A stretch of DNA of 64,000 nucleotides. Source: Phocaeicola salanitronis DSM 18170. Lineage in GTDB: Bacteria > Bacteroidota > Bacteroidia > Bacteroidales > Bacteroidaceae. Each line of letters opens with the position of its first letter. The stretch's first letter is position 1. Below, in pieces: positions 9,440 through 17,980 of the stretch. A program made the translations under genes and the position numbers. The DNA lies in assembly GCF_000190575.1 (NCBI RefSeq), contig NC_015164.1, forward strand, positions 1,860,001 through 1,924,000. Reading direction: 5' to 3'. The notes beneath the pieces are model-generated. The model had not been told where the DNA came from, made no database searches, and saw only the letters and a list, made by a program, of their open reading frames with translations.

Positions 9440-11638
9440 ATGGCAAAAACAGGACATGCATACATTCGGACATTCGGTATCGGACTGATAATCCTGCTAT
9501 TATCCGCCGTCTTTCCGTGCAGGGGTGTTTCTCAAACTTCCTTGTCCCGCAAGTCATACGTACCGGACTCTATCCTGACCCACATCTTCCATGCATCTAC
9601 GCTATATGCTACAGAAGTCAAGGAATATAAAGCCGACCTGTATTTAAAAGGGCTCCTGCAAATCCATAAGCAAAACCGCATCATCAAATACATCCCTTCC
9701 ATGTTCCGTTTCGAGAAAGGCGTAAACCAGTATATACACGAATCGATTAATGAACTCCACTATACCGCCCCTTCCATCTACGACCGCAAAGTAAGGTCGA
9801 TGGCAACCACTTTTCCCGGAGGAGAAAGCCGTTTCTTCGATATCCTCGATTTCCTGAAATTCAACCTGTACGCCCCTTCCATCATGGAAAACAAAGTCTT
9901 GTCTCCGTTCAACGAACAGTCAAGCATACATTATTATTATCTGCTCGATTCGATAGACTATCAAAAAGACGGAGCCATATACAAGCTGAATATCATTCCA
10001 CGCTATCAAAGTACACAATTATTAGAAGGTTCCTGCTGGATTTCATCCAACGACTGGACCATCCGGTATATGGAATTCAGTGGAAAATACGATTTAATCC
10101 GATTTCATGTGACCATGTATATGGGAAATACCGAAGAAACAAAGTATTTGCCCCGTATGCTGAATCTGGACGTGATATTCAATTTCTTGCGGAATAACCT
10201 GGAAATGAATTATACCGGCTGGTTCAAGTATACAGATATCCAATTCCGGGACAAGAATGAAAACCCTGAGAAATGGCTCCTAAAAGAGAAAAAGCACTAT
10301 AATTTATCCAATTCCTACACCTTAACCTGCGATACAACCCGGCTGATGCACAACCGGGACTCGTTCGCACGCATCCGTCCGCTCCCTTTGACCGATGCGG
10401 AAGACAGCTTATACCGGGCATACGACGAACGGCGGAAAATCGGTCCCGAAGACACATTGAAAGCCGAGCCTACCAAATTCAAGAAAAATCTGGTGATGTT
10501 AGGCCAAATGGGAGACGCACTTATCCGCAGCTATAACTTAGACATGAACAAAGTGGGAAACATTTCATGTTCCCCGCTGATCAATCCCCTATTGATAAGC
10601 TACAGCCACCGGAACGGAATCTCCTACCGCCAAGAATTTAAATACAACAAGTTGTTCCATAGCGGCAAGCTGCTGCGCCTTGTCCCCCAAATAGGTTACA
10701 ACTTCACAAAAAAAGAATTTTATGCAAAACTGGACGGGGAATACGTGTACAACCCCAAAAAGCACGGAGCCATTTATTTAAGCGTCGGAAACGGAAACCG
10801 GATATACAGCAGTGTCGTACTCGACCAGCTGCAGGCACTTCCCGATAGCGCATTCAGTTTCGACGAATTACAATTGGATTACTTCAAGGACGTGTACCTG
10901 AACGTTTCCCACAATATTGAAATCGTAAACGGACTGACAGTATGGACCGGTATAGCCATGCACTGGCGCCATGCCGTACACGGCACGGAAGAAGTGGCAA
11001 AGCGCGTGCAGCTCAAATACAACAGTTTCGCCCCCCGCCTGCGCATCGAATGGACACCGGGAATGTATTATTACATGAACGGAAACCGTAAAGTCAACAT
11101 CGGCTCGCGCTTCCCGACATTTGTCATCGATTACGAACAAGGAATCAAGGTATTGGACTATTCGAACAAATACGAACGCCTGGAAGTATCCGCCGAACAA
11201 AAAATACAAATACGCGACCTGAATACCCTTGCCTACCACATCGGAGGAGGATTCTTTACCAACCAAGACGAAATGTACTTCGTGGATTATGTAAACTTCG
11301 CCAACCGCAATCTTCCGCAGGGCTGGAACGATGACATCGGAGGAACCTTCCAAATGCTGGACTCGCGCTGGTACAACGCCTCGCGCCATTATTTCCGGGG
11401 AAACATGACGTACGAAACCCCCTTCCTGTTATTATACCCTGTAAGCAGGCTCTTGTCTTTTATCCAGAAAGAACGGATTTATGCCGGCATCCTATTCATG
11501 CCCCACTTAAATCCATACTTCGAATTAGGCTATGGAGTAGGCACACACATATTCGATTTCGGCATATTTATCGGAAACGAAACAGGGAAATTCACATCAG
11601 TAGGATGCAAATTCACCTTCGAGCTATTCAACCGATAA
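9440..11638 (+). CDS. DUF5686-type outer-membrane protein
   Basis: From the ATG at 9440 the product has 732 residues and opens with a signal peptide (TFGIGLIILLLSAVFPCRGVSQ). A frame extending 33 codons upstream to 9341 exists but would place coding sequence across both the divergent promoter and this gene's own -7 box, so it is rejected. The C-terminal ~400 residues alternate in the manner of outer-membrane strands (LRLVPQIGYNFTKKEFYAKLDGEYVYN, MYYYMNGNRKVNIGSRFPTF) and end in an aromatic-rich strand (FTSVGCKFTFELFNR). DUF5686 proteins are Bacteroidetes outer-membrane barrels of unknown function, often with a carboxypeptidase-regulatory-like N-terminus; that domain is not obvious here. Confidence 0.82.
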   Translation: MAKTGHAYIRTFGIGLIILLLSAVFPCRGVSQTSLSRKSYVPDSILTHIFHASTLYATEVKEYKADLYLKGLLQIHKQNRIIKYIPSMFRFEKGVNQYIHESINELHYTAPSIYDRKVRSMATTFPGGESRFFDILDFLKFNLYAPSIMENKVLSPFNEQSSIHYYYLLDSIDYQKDGAIYKLNIIPRYQSTQLLEGSCWISSNDWTIRYMEFSGKYDLIRFHVTMYMGNTEETKYLPRMLNLDVIFNFLRNNLEMNYTGWFKYTDIQFRDKNENPEKWLLKEKKHYNLSNSYTLTCDTTRLMHNRDSFARIRPLPLTDAEDSLYRAYDERRKIGPEDTLKAEPTKFKKNLVMLGQMGDALIRSYNLDMNKVGNISCSPLINPLLISYSHRNGISYRQEFKYNKLFHSGKLLRLVPQIGYNFTKKEFYAKLDGEYVYNPKKHGAIYLSVGNGNRIYSSVVLDQLQALPDSAFSFDELQLDYFKDVYLNVSHNIEIVNGLTVWTGIAMHWRHAVHGTEEVAKRVQLKYNSFAPRLRIEWTPGMYYYMNGNRKVNIGSRFPTFVIDYEQGIKVLDYSNKYERLEVSAEQKIQIRDLNTLAYHIGGGFFTNQDEMYFVDYVNFANRNLPQGWNDDIGGTFQMLDSRWYNASRHYFRGNMTYETPFLLLYPVSRLLSFIQKERIYAGILFMPHLNPYFELGYGVGTHIFDFGIFIGNETGKFTSVGCKFTFELFNR

Positions 11639-11717
11639 CCCTCATAATCAGCCCATATAATGAGGATTCACCTCTGTCACGCTGATTTATAATCCGGCGG
11701 ACAAAGGGAAAATCTTA

Positions 11718-11757
11718 AAGGCTCTGTACGCCTCTCCGTGCCCTCTGTGGTGAAACA
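11718..11757. repeat. fragment of CTCTGTGGTGAA-type interspersed repeat
   Basis: The sequence CCCTCTGTGGTGAAA matches the right arm of the palindromic elements at 53582-53645 and 62511-62605, but no intact left arm is seen here. A nearby GATTTATAATCCGGCGG segment (about 11683-11699) resembles the repeat before mgtE. Confidence 0.4.
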
Positions 11758-11767
11758 TCAATTGCTT

Positions 11768-12925
11768 TTATTTGCGCAAGAAATCGTTCTTCTTGCAAAA
11801 CAAGTATTGAATGCGACGCACCAAGCTCCATACAGGACGGAACAAATCAAAAAAAGGAAGGAAACATCCGAATTTCTCTTTCAAATCCCATGCCGTATGG
11901 TAAAAGAAATGCATCACGGCCAGAAAACGCACCATGCCGAAAAAGATGACAATAGCCGCCAGTACCCATTCATGCGATAAAATACTAACTACTAAAGCCA
12001 CCAGAAAACTCAAATGAAACAAACCGCATGTCCAAGTCTCCAACGCATTCAGAAAAGGAGCGATTCCACGGTAATAATGCCCTGTAACCATCGCATTCAG
12101 CATTTCTTCTTTCCACACCCGTTTCGATGCCGGCACAGGCAAGCGCACAATACTTTCCGCACCGCGTGCCACCCGTGTATTCAAGCGGTTCGCCACGGCA
12201 TTGATAAACAAGTCGTCTTCCCCTCGCTGCAATTGCAAATGGTCGGAAAAGCCCTTATGCTCCAGATATATCCTTTTCCGGTAAGCCAGATTATTGCCAA
12301 TCCCCATATACGGACGGCCGGCAAGCGCCATGCAAAGATAGCGCAACGAACGGAAAAAAGAATCAACGGTAATGCGCCGGGCAAAATACCCTTTCTTGGA
12401 GGAATAATTGCTATACCCTAACACTATATCGGTTTCGGGCGTCATCTCACGGGCTAAACTTTTTAACCAATTCGGGCTGACCGGACAGCCAAACGGACTG
12501 GCCACTACAATCCAGTCATAGCGGCTGGCACGGATACCCATGGCTATGCCCAGTTTTTTCCGGCTCACATACCGTGCCGTTTCAGGAATAAACGTATGGT
12601 AAAGGTTCGTGTAACGCCCCGCCAAACGCGTTAAAATAAGTTCGTCTTCACCAGCCGACTTGTCATTGACGACAATCACCTCAAATTGCGGATAATCTTG
12701 CTCCAAGACTGCAGGCAAATTCTCATTCAGCGCTTCCCCCGAATCTTTCGTCACAATAATTACGGAAACAGGAGGTAAATCAAGCGGTTCCGTTTCTTTT
12801 CCCCGCCGGAAATGCAAATGCAACCTGTTGTACACACCTCCTATATATACCAATTGTATCAGAAAAAAGATACCGCATACGCCTGTCCATAAAGCCGGAA
12901 CAGAAGCAAAGTCTATCGTCATCAT
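11768..12925 (-). CDS. membrane-associated family 2 glycosyltransferase
   Basis: This is a 385-residue protein. An N-terminal membrane helix (about 7-28, ALWTGVCGIFFLIQLVYIGGVY) precedes a GT-A catalytic domain: PPVSVIIVTKDSGEAL at the nucleotide-sugar site, VIVVNDKSAGEDE, an atypical DWIVVASPFG where many families have a DxD, and ED in QRGEDDLFINAVA as a candidate catalytic base. Two or three hydrophobic helices close the protein (FHLSFLVALVVSILSHEWVLAAIVIFFG). It probably adds sugars to an envelope polysaccharide or lipid at the inner membrane. It stands alone, so the product cannot be named. Confidence 0.88.
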   Translation of the reverse strand: MMTIDFASVPALWTGVCGIFFLIQLVYIGGVYNRLHLHFRRGKETEPLDLPPVSVIIVTKDSGEALNENLPAVLEQDYPQFEVIVVNDKSAGEDELILTRLAGRYTNLYHTFIPETARYVSRKKLGIAMGIRASRYDWIVVASPFGCPVSPNWLKSLAREMTPETDIVLGYSNYSSKKGYFARRITVDSFFRSLRYLCMALAGRPYMGIGNNLAYRKRIYLEHKGFSDHLQLQRGEDDLFINAVANRLNTRVARGAESIVRLPVPASKRVWKEEMLNAMVTGHYYRGIAPFLNALETWTCGLFHLSFLVALVVSILSHEWVLAAIVIFFGMVRFLAVMHFFYHTAWDLKEKFGCFLPFFDLFRPVWSLVRRIQYLFCKKNDFLRK

Positions 12926-12949
12926 GTCTTTGTCGCATTAAAAACGATG

Positions 12950-12957
12950 CAAAAATA
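12950..12957 (-). promoter_or_regulatory. -7 promoter element of glycosyltransferase gene
   Basis: The minus strand reads TATTTTTG, 25 bp before the ATG. Confidence 0.5.
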
Positions 12958-13044
12958 AAGAAAAGACAGAAAATATGTTATACAACCAAGCGATTTTGCG
13001 TTGATAAGAATATACTTTAACAATCATATATTAATTACATCAAC

Positions 13045-14004
13045 ATGAAAAATCAGTACGTATCAGGCATCGCCTTATTGATGCTTCTGGCTGCATGCCA
13101 GCAAGAACAAATTTCCGAACAGGGAACAGTAGAGAACACCGGAATCCGGATTCAAGCCAGCATTTCCGACCAACCGGAAAGCCGTACAACGGCACAAACA
13201 AGCGGAGAAACCACCTTTGACCCCAATGATGAAATCGGCTTCTTCATGCCAGAAGAAGCCGCTCCCACCCGATTTACCTACAATACCGGCAAATGGGTAT
13301 CAGAAACAACCCTGACATGGCCCAATCTGACAGACGACCTTACCTTTTGCGCCTTCTATCCGTATCAGGAAAGCGCAACACGCAGCAACATCCCCATGCC
13401 AGACTTAACCGGCCAATCGGGCGAACCGGCAGAGTTAGGAGCATACGACTTCCTTTCCGCATCAAAGACATGCAACTTCTCTACGGCAGCCGGAGTCGTA
13501 AGCTTTACCGGGAGCAATGCTTTCAAGCATGCATACAGCTTATTGCAAATCACATTGACCGATAGCGAGGAAGCAACTACCTTACTGACCTCGGCAAGCA
13601 TTACCGGAGAAGGACGCTTCACCAATTACGCATACCGCTTTACGGAAGAAGGCACCGGAGAAATGTTCAAGCCGGAAAGTAACGAAGAGAAAAACGAATG
13701 GAACGCCACGTATGACGAAGGGAAAGAGATAACAGACGGAACCGGCATCCAGCTTGCCGTTTTGCTGAATCCGTCGGACACAGAAATCCCCTTAGACTTC
13801 AACATCAGTTATACTCGCGAAGGCGTTACTTTCACCGCCGGAACCAGTCTCATAAGCCATACATTCGCAGGAGGCTACAACTACAAATACCAGATTCACG
13901 TAAGCGACGGAGAACTGATTGTAGAAGGATACGAAATATCCAAATGGAACGACGGAACAGTCGAAGATGAAAATATCACCATCGAAGGAACCGTGCAAGA
14001 GTAA
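13045..14004 (+). CDS. fimbrillin family lipoprotein
   Basis: This 319-residue protein has a lipoprotein signal (MKNQYVSGIALLMLLAAC, Cys18) followed by QQEQISEQ. The fimbrillin-like pattern is present: TTFDPNDEIGFFMPEE, KWVSETTLTWPNLTDDLTFCAFYPY, an NAFKHAYSLLQITL strand, and a C-terminal GYNYKYQIHVSDGELIVEGYEISKWNDG, which is characteristic of this family. Such proteins are exported as lipoproteins and form surface fimbriae or related adhesins. It is monocistronic, followed by a strong terminator. It is shorter than the fimbrillin-like protein at 2039-3790 and lacks repeats. Confidence 0.85.
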   Translation: MKNQYVSGIALLMLLAACQQEQISEQGTVENTGIRIQASISDQPESRTTAQTSGETTFDPNDEIGFFMPEEAAPTRFTYNTGKWVSETTLTWPNLTDDLTFCAFYPYQESATRSNIPMPDLTGQSGEPAELGAYDFLSASKTCNFSTAAGVVSFTGSNAFKHAYSLLQITLTDSEEATTLLTSASITGEGRFTNYAYRFTEEGTGEMFKPESNEEKNEWNATYDEGKEITDGTGIQLAVLLNPSDTEIPLDFNISYTREGVTFTAGTSLISHTFAGGYNYKYQIHVSDGELIVEGYEISKWNDGTVEDENITIEGTVQE

Positions 14005-14015
14005 TAAAAAAGACA

Positions 14016-14065
14016 AAAAAACAAGGCTTGCCTCACGGAATGACAGAGGCAAACTTTGTTTTTTT
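14016..14065 (+). terminator. terminator of fimbrillin gene
   Basis: An imperfect inverted repeat (AAACAAGGCTTGCCTC against GAGGCAAACTTTGTTT) is followed by seven or more T residues, about 10 bp after the stop codon. Confidence 0.8.
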
Positions 14066-14123
14066 CATATCCGATAACGCAGGATATGCCTATTCCGTTT
14101 ATCCGAGAAGCATTCCATATTTT

Positions 14124-14186
14124 ATATTCCACGGGCTGGAACGTATATTCCAGCCCATGGAATGTACGTTCCAGCCCGTGGAATAT
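14124..14186. repeat. perfect 22-bp inverted repeat with nested hairpin
   Basis: Bases 14124-14145 and 14165-14186 are exact reverse complements. The 19-base spacer itself contains ATTCCA/TGGAAT. Related GGAATAT and ATTCC words continue to about 14212. The element lies in the 449-bp space between convergent genes. No coding sequence is supported there. Confidence 0.85.
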
Positions 14187-14291
14187 ACATTCCGCCAGCC
14201 GGAATATAAAACTTAGCATAGCATTGTAGAAAAGATTGACTGCTTTTTGCTTATTCGCAGTATAAGCTGACTCATATTATTACTATTCATG

Positions 14292-14309
14292 CACAGGGTT
14301 AACCCTGTG
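14292..14309. repeat. 18-bp perfect palindrome
   Basis: CACAGGGTTAACCCTGTG is its own reverse complement, with no spacer. It could be a protein-binding site or part of a repeat element; nothing nearby decides this. Confidence 0.7.
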
Positions 14310-14392
14310 GCCGTTTTTCCATGAAAAGGGGTTACCCTTCCGTTTTCGGAGACAAAGATAAGCTTTTATTTTCATCTTGTATAAACCACGAA

Positions 14393-14434
14393 AAGTGCCT
14401 TAAAATGAAAGCTGAATCTCATTTTAAGGCACTT
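14393..14434 (-). terminator. terminator of aminoacyl-histidine dipeptidase gene
   Basis: Bases 14393-14408 and 14419-14434 form a perfect 16-bp stem (AAGTGCCTTAAAATGA) with a 10-base loop, 19 bp after the pepD stop on the minus strand. Confidence 0.75.
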
Positions 14435-14452
14435 CACGTTATCAATTATTCA

Positions 14453-15910
14453 TTACTTCTCCGGCGTATTGGCAAGCGTAGCCGTCAGGAAGTCGTAGAA
14501 CTTCGCCACGGAAGCTATTTCGCATTTCTCGTCGGGCGTATGCGGACCTACCAGCGTGGGACCGAAGGAAATCATATCCAAGCCTGGGATGACCGCTCCG
14601 ATGATGCCGCATTCCAGCCCGGCGTGAATCACCTTCACTTCAGGAACCTCGCCGAACTGTGCCTGATAGGCTTCCTTCATGGCATGGAGGATAGGCGAAT
14701 TGACATTGGGTTCCCAGCCCGAATAACCGCCCGAACGCTCTACGTGCATCCCCGCCATGGAGAAGCAGCTTTCGAGCGCCGTATTGCGGTAGTCTTTCAT
14801 CGACTCACGCGCACTGCGGGTCAGAATCTTGACAGATGCCTTTCCGCCTTTGATGTCAACAATAGCCAGGTTGGAAGAGGTTTCCACCGTGTCGGGAATC
14901 GTGGGGATATAGCGTTCCACACCGTTGGGGCAGGCATAGATAGCGTCTACCAGATTATCGCGGATTTCCTCGGGCACCATGTACTTGGGCAGTTCCACAC
15001 GTTCTGCCTTAAAGCTCAAGCCCTCTTCGATGGTTTCGTATTCTTCGCGCCATACCTGTTCGCACTCGCCCACGTATGCCAGCACATCGCCTACTTCCTC
15101 TTCGGGAACCGTAATGACCGCCTCACATTCGCGTGGAATGGCATTGCGCATGTTTCCGCCTTCCCACGAAACGAGGCAAGCCTCATCATAGGCGATGACC
15201 TGATTCAGGAAACGCGCCATGAGCTTATTGGCATTGGCATGTCCCCAGCCTATCTGAATGCCCGAATGTCCGCCGCGTAAGCCCTTCAACGTCACTTTCA
15301 ATGCCACGTCCGCCGGGTCGGTTTCTTCTTCTTTGTATTCCAAGGTAGCGGTCAGGTCTTCGCCTCCGGCACATCCGATATACAGCTCGCCTTCTTCTTC
15401 CGAATCTAGATTCAAGAGGATATCGCCGTCAATCGTTCCGGGTTTCAAACCGAACGCGCCGTACATGCCCGTTTCCTCATCTGCCGTAATCAATGCTACC
15501 AGCGGACCGTGCTTCAAGGTCTTGTCTTCCATAACCGCCATGATAGCCGCCACCCCCATGCCGTCATCGGCACCCAGCGTCGTGCCTTGGGCACGTACCC
15601 ATCCGCCGTCTGCTACCGGCTGGATAGGATCAGTCTCGAAATCATGCTCTACGTCCTTATTCTTTTGAGGCACCATATCCATGTGCGCCTGCAGGATAAC
15701 GGTCTTCCGGTTTTCCATGCCCGGAGTAGCAGGCTTGCGATAGATAATGTTTCCCACTTCGTCTTGGAAAGCTTCTACCCCTACACTCTTGCCAAACTCC
15801 AACAAGAATGCCTGAACTTTTTCCAAATGTCCGGACGGACGAGGTACTTGTGTCAACGAATAAAAATGCTTCCACACATTCTGTGGAGCAAGCGAAAGAA
15901 TGTCATTCAT
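14453..15910 (-). CDS. pepD: aminoacyl-histidine dipeptidase (M20 family)
   Basis: This 485-residue protein has the usual length of bacterial Xaa-His dipeptidases (carnosinase type), which cleave dipeptides with two bound metal ions in the cytoplasm. Metal and catalytic motifs are visible: LQAHMDMVPQ (His, and Asp as helper), GTTLGADDGMGVA (bridging Asp), ITADEETGMYGA (Glu pair) and, near the C-terminus, VIHAGLECGIIG (Glu and metal-binding region). It has no signal peptide. The gene follows the flippase-like gene by 6 bp and is probably in the same transcript. A perfect hairpin follows the stop. Confidence 0.95.
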   Translation of the reverse strand: MNDILSLAPQNVWKHFYSLTQVPRPSGHLEKVQAFLLEFGKSVGVEAFQDEVGNIIYRKPATPGMENRKTVILQAHMDMVPQKNKDVEHDFETDPIQPVADGGWVRAQGTTLGADDGMGVAAIMAVMEDKTLKHGPLVALITADEETGMYGAFGLKPGTIDGDILLNLDSEEEGELYIGCAGGEDLTATLEYKEEETDPADVALKVTLKGLRGGHSGIQIGWGHANANKLMARFLNQVIAYDEACLVSWEGGNMRNAIPRECEAVITVPEEEVGDVLAYVGECEQVWREEYETIEEGLSFKAERVELPKYMVPEEIRDNLVDAIYACPNGVERYIPTIPDTVETSSNLAIVDIKGGKASVKILTRSARESMKDYRNTALESCFSMAGMHVERSGGYSGWEPNVNSPILHAMKEAYQAQFGEVPEVKVIHAGLECGIIGAVIPGLDMISFGPTLVGPHTPDEKCEIASVAKFYDFLTATLANTPEK

Positions 15911-15916
15911 ACGTTT

Positions 15917-16918
15917 TTAATTTTTATGTTTATTTGTAAGCGGCAAAGCCACCAGTCCATATATGCCTAACAAAATTAATAAAAAGGTTTGAATCCCGTG
16001 CACCAAAAGCGCAAATATTCCGGCGTCTTCCTTGCTTACGCCATACATCATCATCATCGTAATGACCGCAAAATGCCACGGGCCGGCGCCGTTGGGCGTA
16101 GGGACGATTACGGCAATGCTCCCTACCACGAAGAGCACCAGCCCTGCCATCCAGCCCAAAGAAGCGGAAAAAGCGAAGCTGTAAAACGTAAGGTAAAAAT
16201 GCAGGAAATAACATGCCCAAATGGCTGCCGTATACACGATATAGAGCCAGGGACGGTGCACCTTACGGATAGACATGCACCCTATCCACATGTTTTGTAT
16301 CAATCCCTTTACCCGGGCAAAGACAGCCAGATTCCGAATCATCCATACCAAGAACACCAATGCAGCCACGATACAAGCCACGGTGATGTAGAAGTTGGTC
16401 GAAGTGAACAAATGCAGGAAAAAAGCCCCGTCGGTACCTGTTATCCGAAAGAAACGGGCAAAGATGCCGGACTGCAACACCAAGGTCACACCGGTTATCA
16501 ACAAGACACATACCGAATCGATTAACCGTTCGGACACAACCGTACCCAATGATTTCGAAAAAGACACGTTATCAAACTTCGACAAGATGCCGCACCGGGA
16601 GACTTCGCCGATACGCGGAACCACCAAATTCGCCGCGTATGACACAAAAATGGCATATACACTGTTCGAAGCCTTGGGATATTCGCCTAACGGATATAAA
16701 GCCAAATTCCATCTCCACCCACGGAAAAGATGTGCCAATACGCCGAAGACCAACGAAAACGACATCCAACCGTAGTCCATTCCCTCTGTCAAAACCTGAC
16801 GTACCTGCCCGAAATCAAATCCATGGTACGTCCAAACCAGAATAGCTGCCCCCAAAATCAAAGGTAAAGTAATCTGAAAGACTTTATTTATCCATTTTTT
16901 TATATCAGTTCGTTCCAA
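15917..16918 (-). CDS. lysylphosphatidylglycerol-synthase-like/UPF0104 flippase-type membrane protein
   Basis: This 333-residue polytopic membrane protein has about eight predicted helices. Family marks are visible: GWMSFSLVFGVLAHLFRGWRW, the conserved PRIGEVSRCGIL stretch, VSERLIDSVCVLL, and VPTPNGAGPWHF toward the C-terminus. It corresponds to the flippase-like membrane part of MprF without the synthase domain, found across bacteria and archaea; the transported lipid is unknown. The frame has no ATG near its N-terminus and an in-frame stop lies upstream, so translation must begin at a TTG (16918) or another non-ATG codon. It is the first gene of a two-gene operon with pepD. Confidence 0.85.
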   Translation of the reverse strand: MERTDIKKWINKVFQITLPLILGAAILVWTYHGFDFGQVRQVLTEGMDYGWMSFSLVFGVLAHLFRGWRWNLALYPLGEYPKASNSVYAIFVSYAANLVVPRIGEVSRCGILSKFDNVSFSKSLGTVVSERLIDSVCVLLITGVTLVLQSGIFARFFRITGTDGAFFLHLFTSTNFYITVACIVAALVFLVWMIRNLAVFARVKGLIQNMWIGCMSIRKVHRPWLYIVYTAAIWACYFLHFYLTFYSFAFSASLGWMAGLVLFVVGSIAVIVPTPNGAGPWHFAVITMMMMYGVSKEDAGIFALLVHGIQTFLLILLGIYGLVALPLTNKHKN

Positions 16919-16970
16919 ATTTATATAGTATTAAAGATTCAAATTTCATGTAATATTAAAGATTAATGCT

Positions 16971-16978
16971 TACCTTTG
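16971..16978 (+). promoter_or_regulatory. -7 promoter element of ksgA
   Basis: TACCTTTG lies 64 bp before the ksgA ATG and 7 bp from the opposing -7 element. Confidence 0.55.
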
Positions 16979-16985
16979 CAAGGTG

Positions 16986-16993
16986 CAAAGATA
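16986..16993 (-). promoter_or_regulatory. -7 promoter element of flippase-like/pepD operon
   Basis: The minus strand reads TATCTTTG, about 68 bp before the TTG start. It is arranged back to back with the ksgA element. Confidence 0.6.
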
Positions 16994-17042
16994 ATATCTT
17001 GCCCGGATAAAAAAAGTTATTCACAAAGAAAATACACATAGA

Positions 17043-17834
17043 ATGAAATTAGTCAAGCCCAAAAAGTTCTTAGGACAGCATTTTTTGAAAGATTTACAGG
17101 TTGCACAAGACATTGCCGACACAGTAGACACCTGTCCGGACTTGCCGATATTGGAAGTGGGTCCCGGCATGGGCGTATTGACCCAGTTCCTCATTCCCAA
17201 AGGAAGGCAGCTGAAAGTGGTGGAACTTGACTTCGAGTCAGTGGCTTACCTTCGTGAAAACTTTGCACAACTAGGAGACAACATTATCGAAAAAGATTTC
17301 CTGAAAATGGACCTTTCCGGACTGTTCGGAGGAAAGCCTTTCGTGCTGACCGGCAACTATCCGTATAACATCTCCAGCCAAATCTTTTTCAAGATGCTGG
17401 ACTACAAAGACCTCATCCCCTGCTGTACGGGCATGATACAGAAAGAAGTGGCTGAACGCATTGCCGCCGCTCCGGGAAGCAAAACGTATGGCATACTGAG
17501 CATACTCATTCAGGCATGGTACAAGGTGGAATACCTGTTCACGGTTCATGAACATGTCTTCAATCCGCCTCCCAAAGTAAAGAGTGCCGTCATCCGCATG
17601 ACACGGAATGACACGACTGATTTGGGATGCAACGAAAAGCTATTCAAGCAAATCGTGAAGACTACGTTCAACCAGCGGAGAAAGACTTTGCGCAATTCCA
17701 TCTCCACGATTTTGGACAAAAGCCACCCGCTCAGTGCCGATGCCCTGTTCGACAAACGCCCTGAACAACTTTCGGTACAAGATTTTATCAGCCTGACCAA
17801 CCGGGTAGAAGAAGCGATTTCAATTGACAATTAA
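17043..17834 (+). CDS. rsmA/ksgA: 16S rRNA dimethyladenosine transferase
   Basis: This 263-residue enzyme methylates two adjacent adenines near the 3' end of 16S rRNA using S-adenosylmethionine during small-subunit assembly. The N-terminus KPKKFLGQHFLKD is characteristic, the SAM-binding loop is LEVGPGMGVLT (38-48), and the catalytic motif is NYPYNISSQIFFKML (from residue 105). The C-terminal helical domain contains FNPPPKVKSAVIRM and FNQRRKTLRNS. The length is normal. It is followed by mgtE in the same direction after about 150 bp, in a common Bacteroidetes order. Confidence 0.97.
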   Translation: MKLVKPKKFLGQHFLKDLQVAQDIADTVDTCPDLPILEVGPGMGVLTQFLIPKGRQLKVVELDFESVAYLRENFAQLGDNIIEKDFLKMDLSGLFGGKPFVLTGNYPYNISSQIFFKMLDYKDLIPCCTGMIQKEVAERIAAAPGSKTYGILSILIQAWYKVEYLFTVHEHVFNPPPKVKSAVIRMTRNDTTDLGCNEKLFKQIVKTTFNQRRKTLRNSISTILDKSHPLSADALFDKRPEQLSVQDFISLTNRVEEAISIDN

Positions 17835-17867
17835 CAATTAATAATTAAAAAATTCGTTTGTCACGCC

Positions 17868-17930
17868 GAATTCTTGTACGCCGGATTATAATCCGCATCA
17901 CCGGCAAACGGTTCGGATTACAAATCCGGA
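17868..17930. repeat. palindromic repeat before mgtE
   Basis: The segment contains CGGATTATAATCCG, a perfect 14-bp palindrome, then a second CGGATTACAAATCCGG hairpin. Words from it recur near 11683-11699. It lies in the leader between ksgA and mgtE; it does not resemble a known magnesium riboswitch to my eye. Confidence 0.5.
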
Positions 17931-17980
17931 CATAAACTTAAGAACTCAAAAACTAAAAAAACACCCATATATAATAAGGT

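Noticed and set aside
14321..15280. 319-codon open frame on the plus strand
   Set aside because: It is antisense to the dipeptidase gene and begins across that gene's terminator hairpin.
17835..17980. Magnesium riboswitch upstream of mgtE
   Set aside because: Only repeat-like palindromes are seen; I could not match a known M-box or similar architecture.
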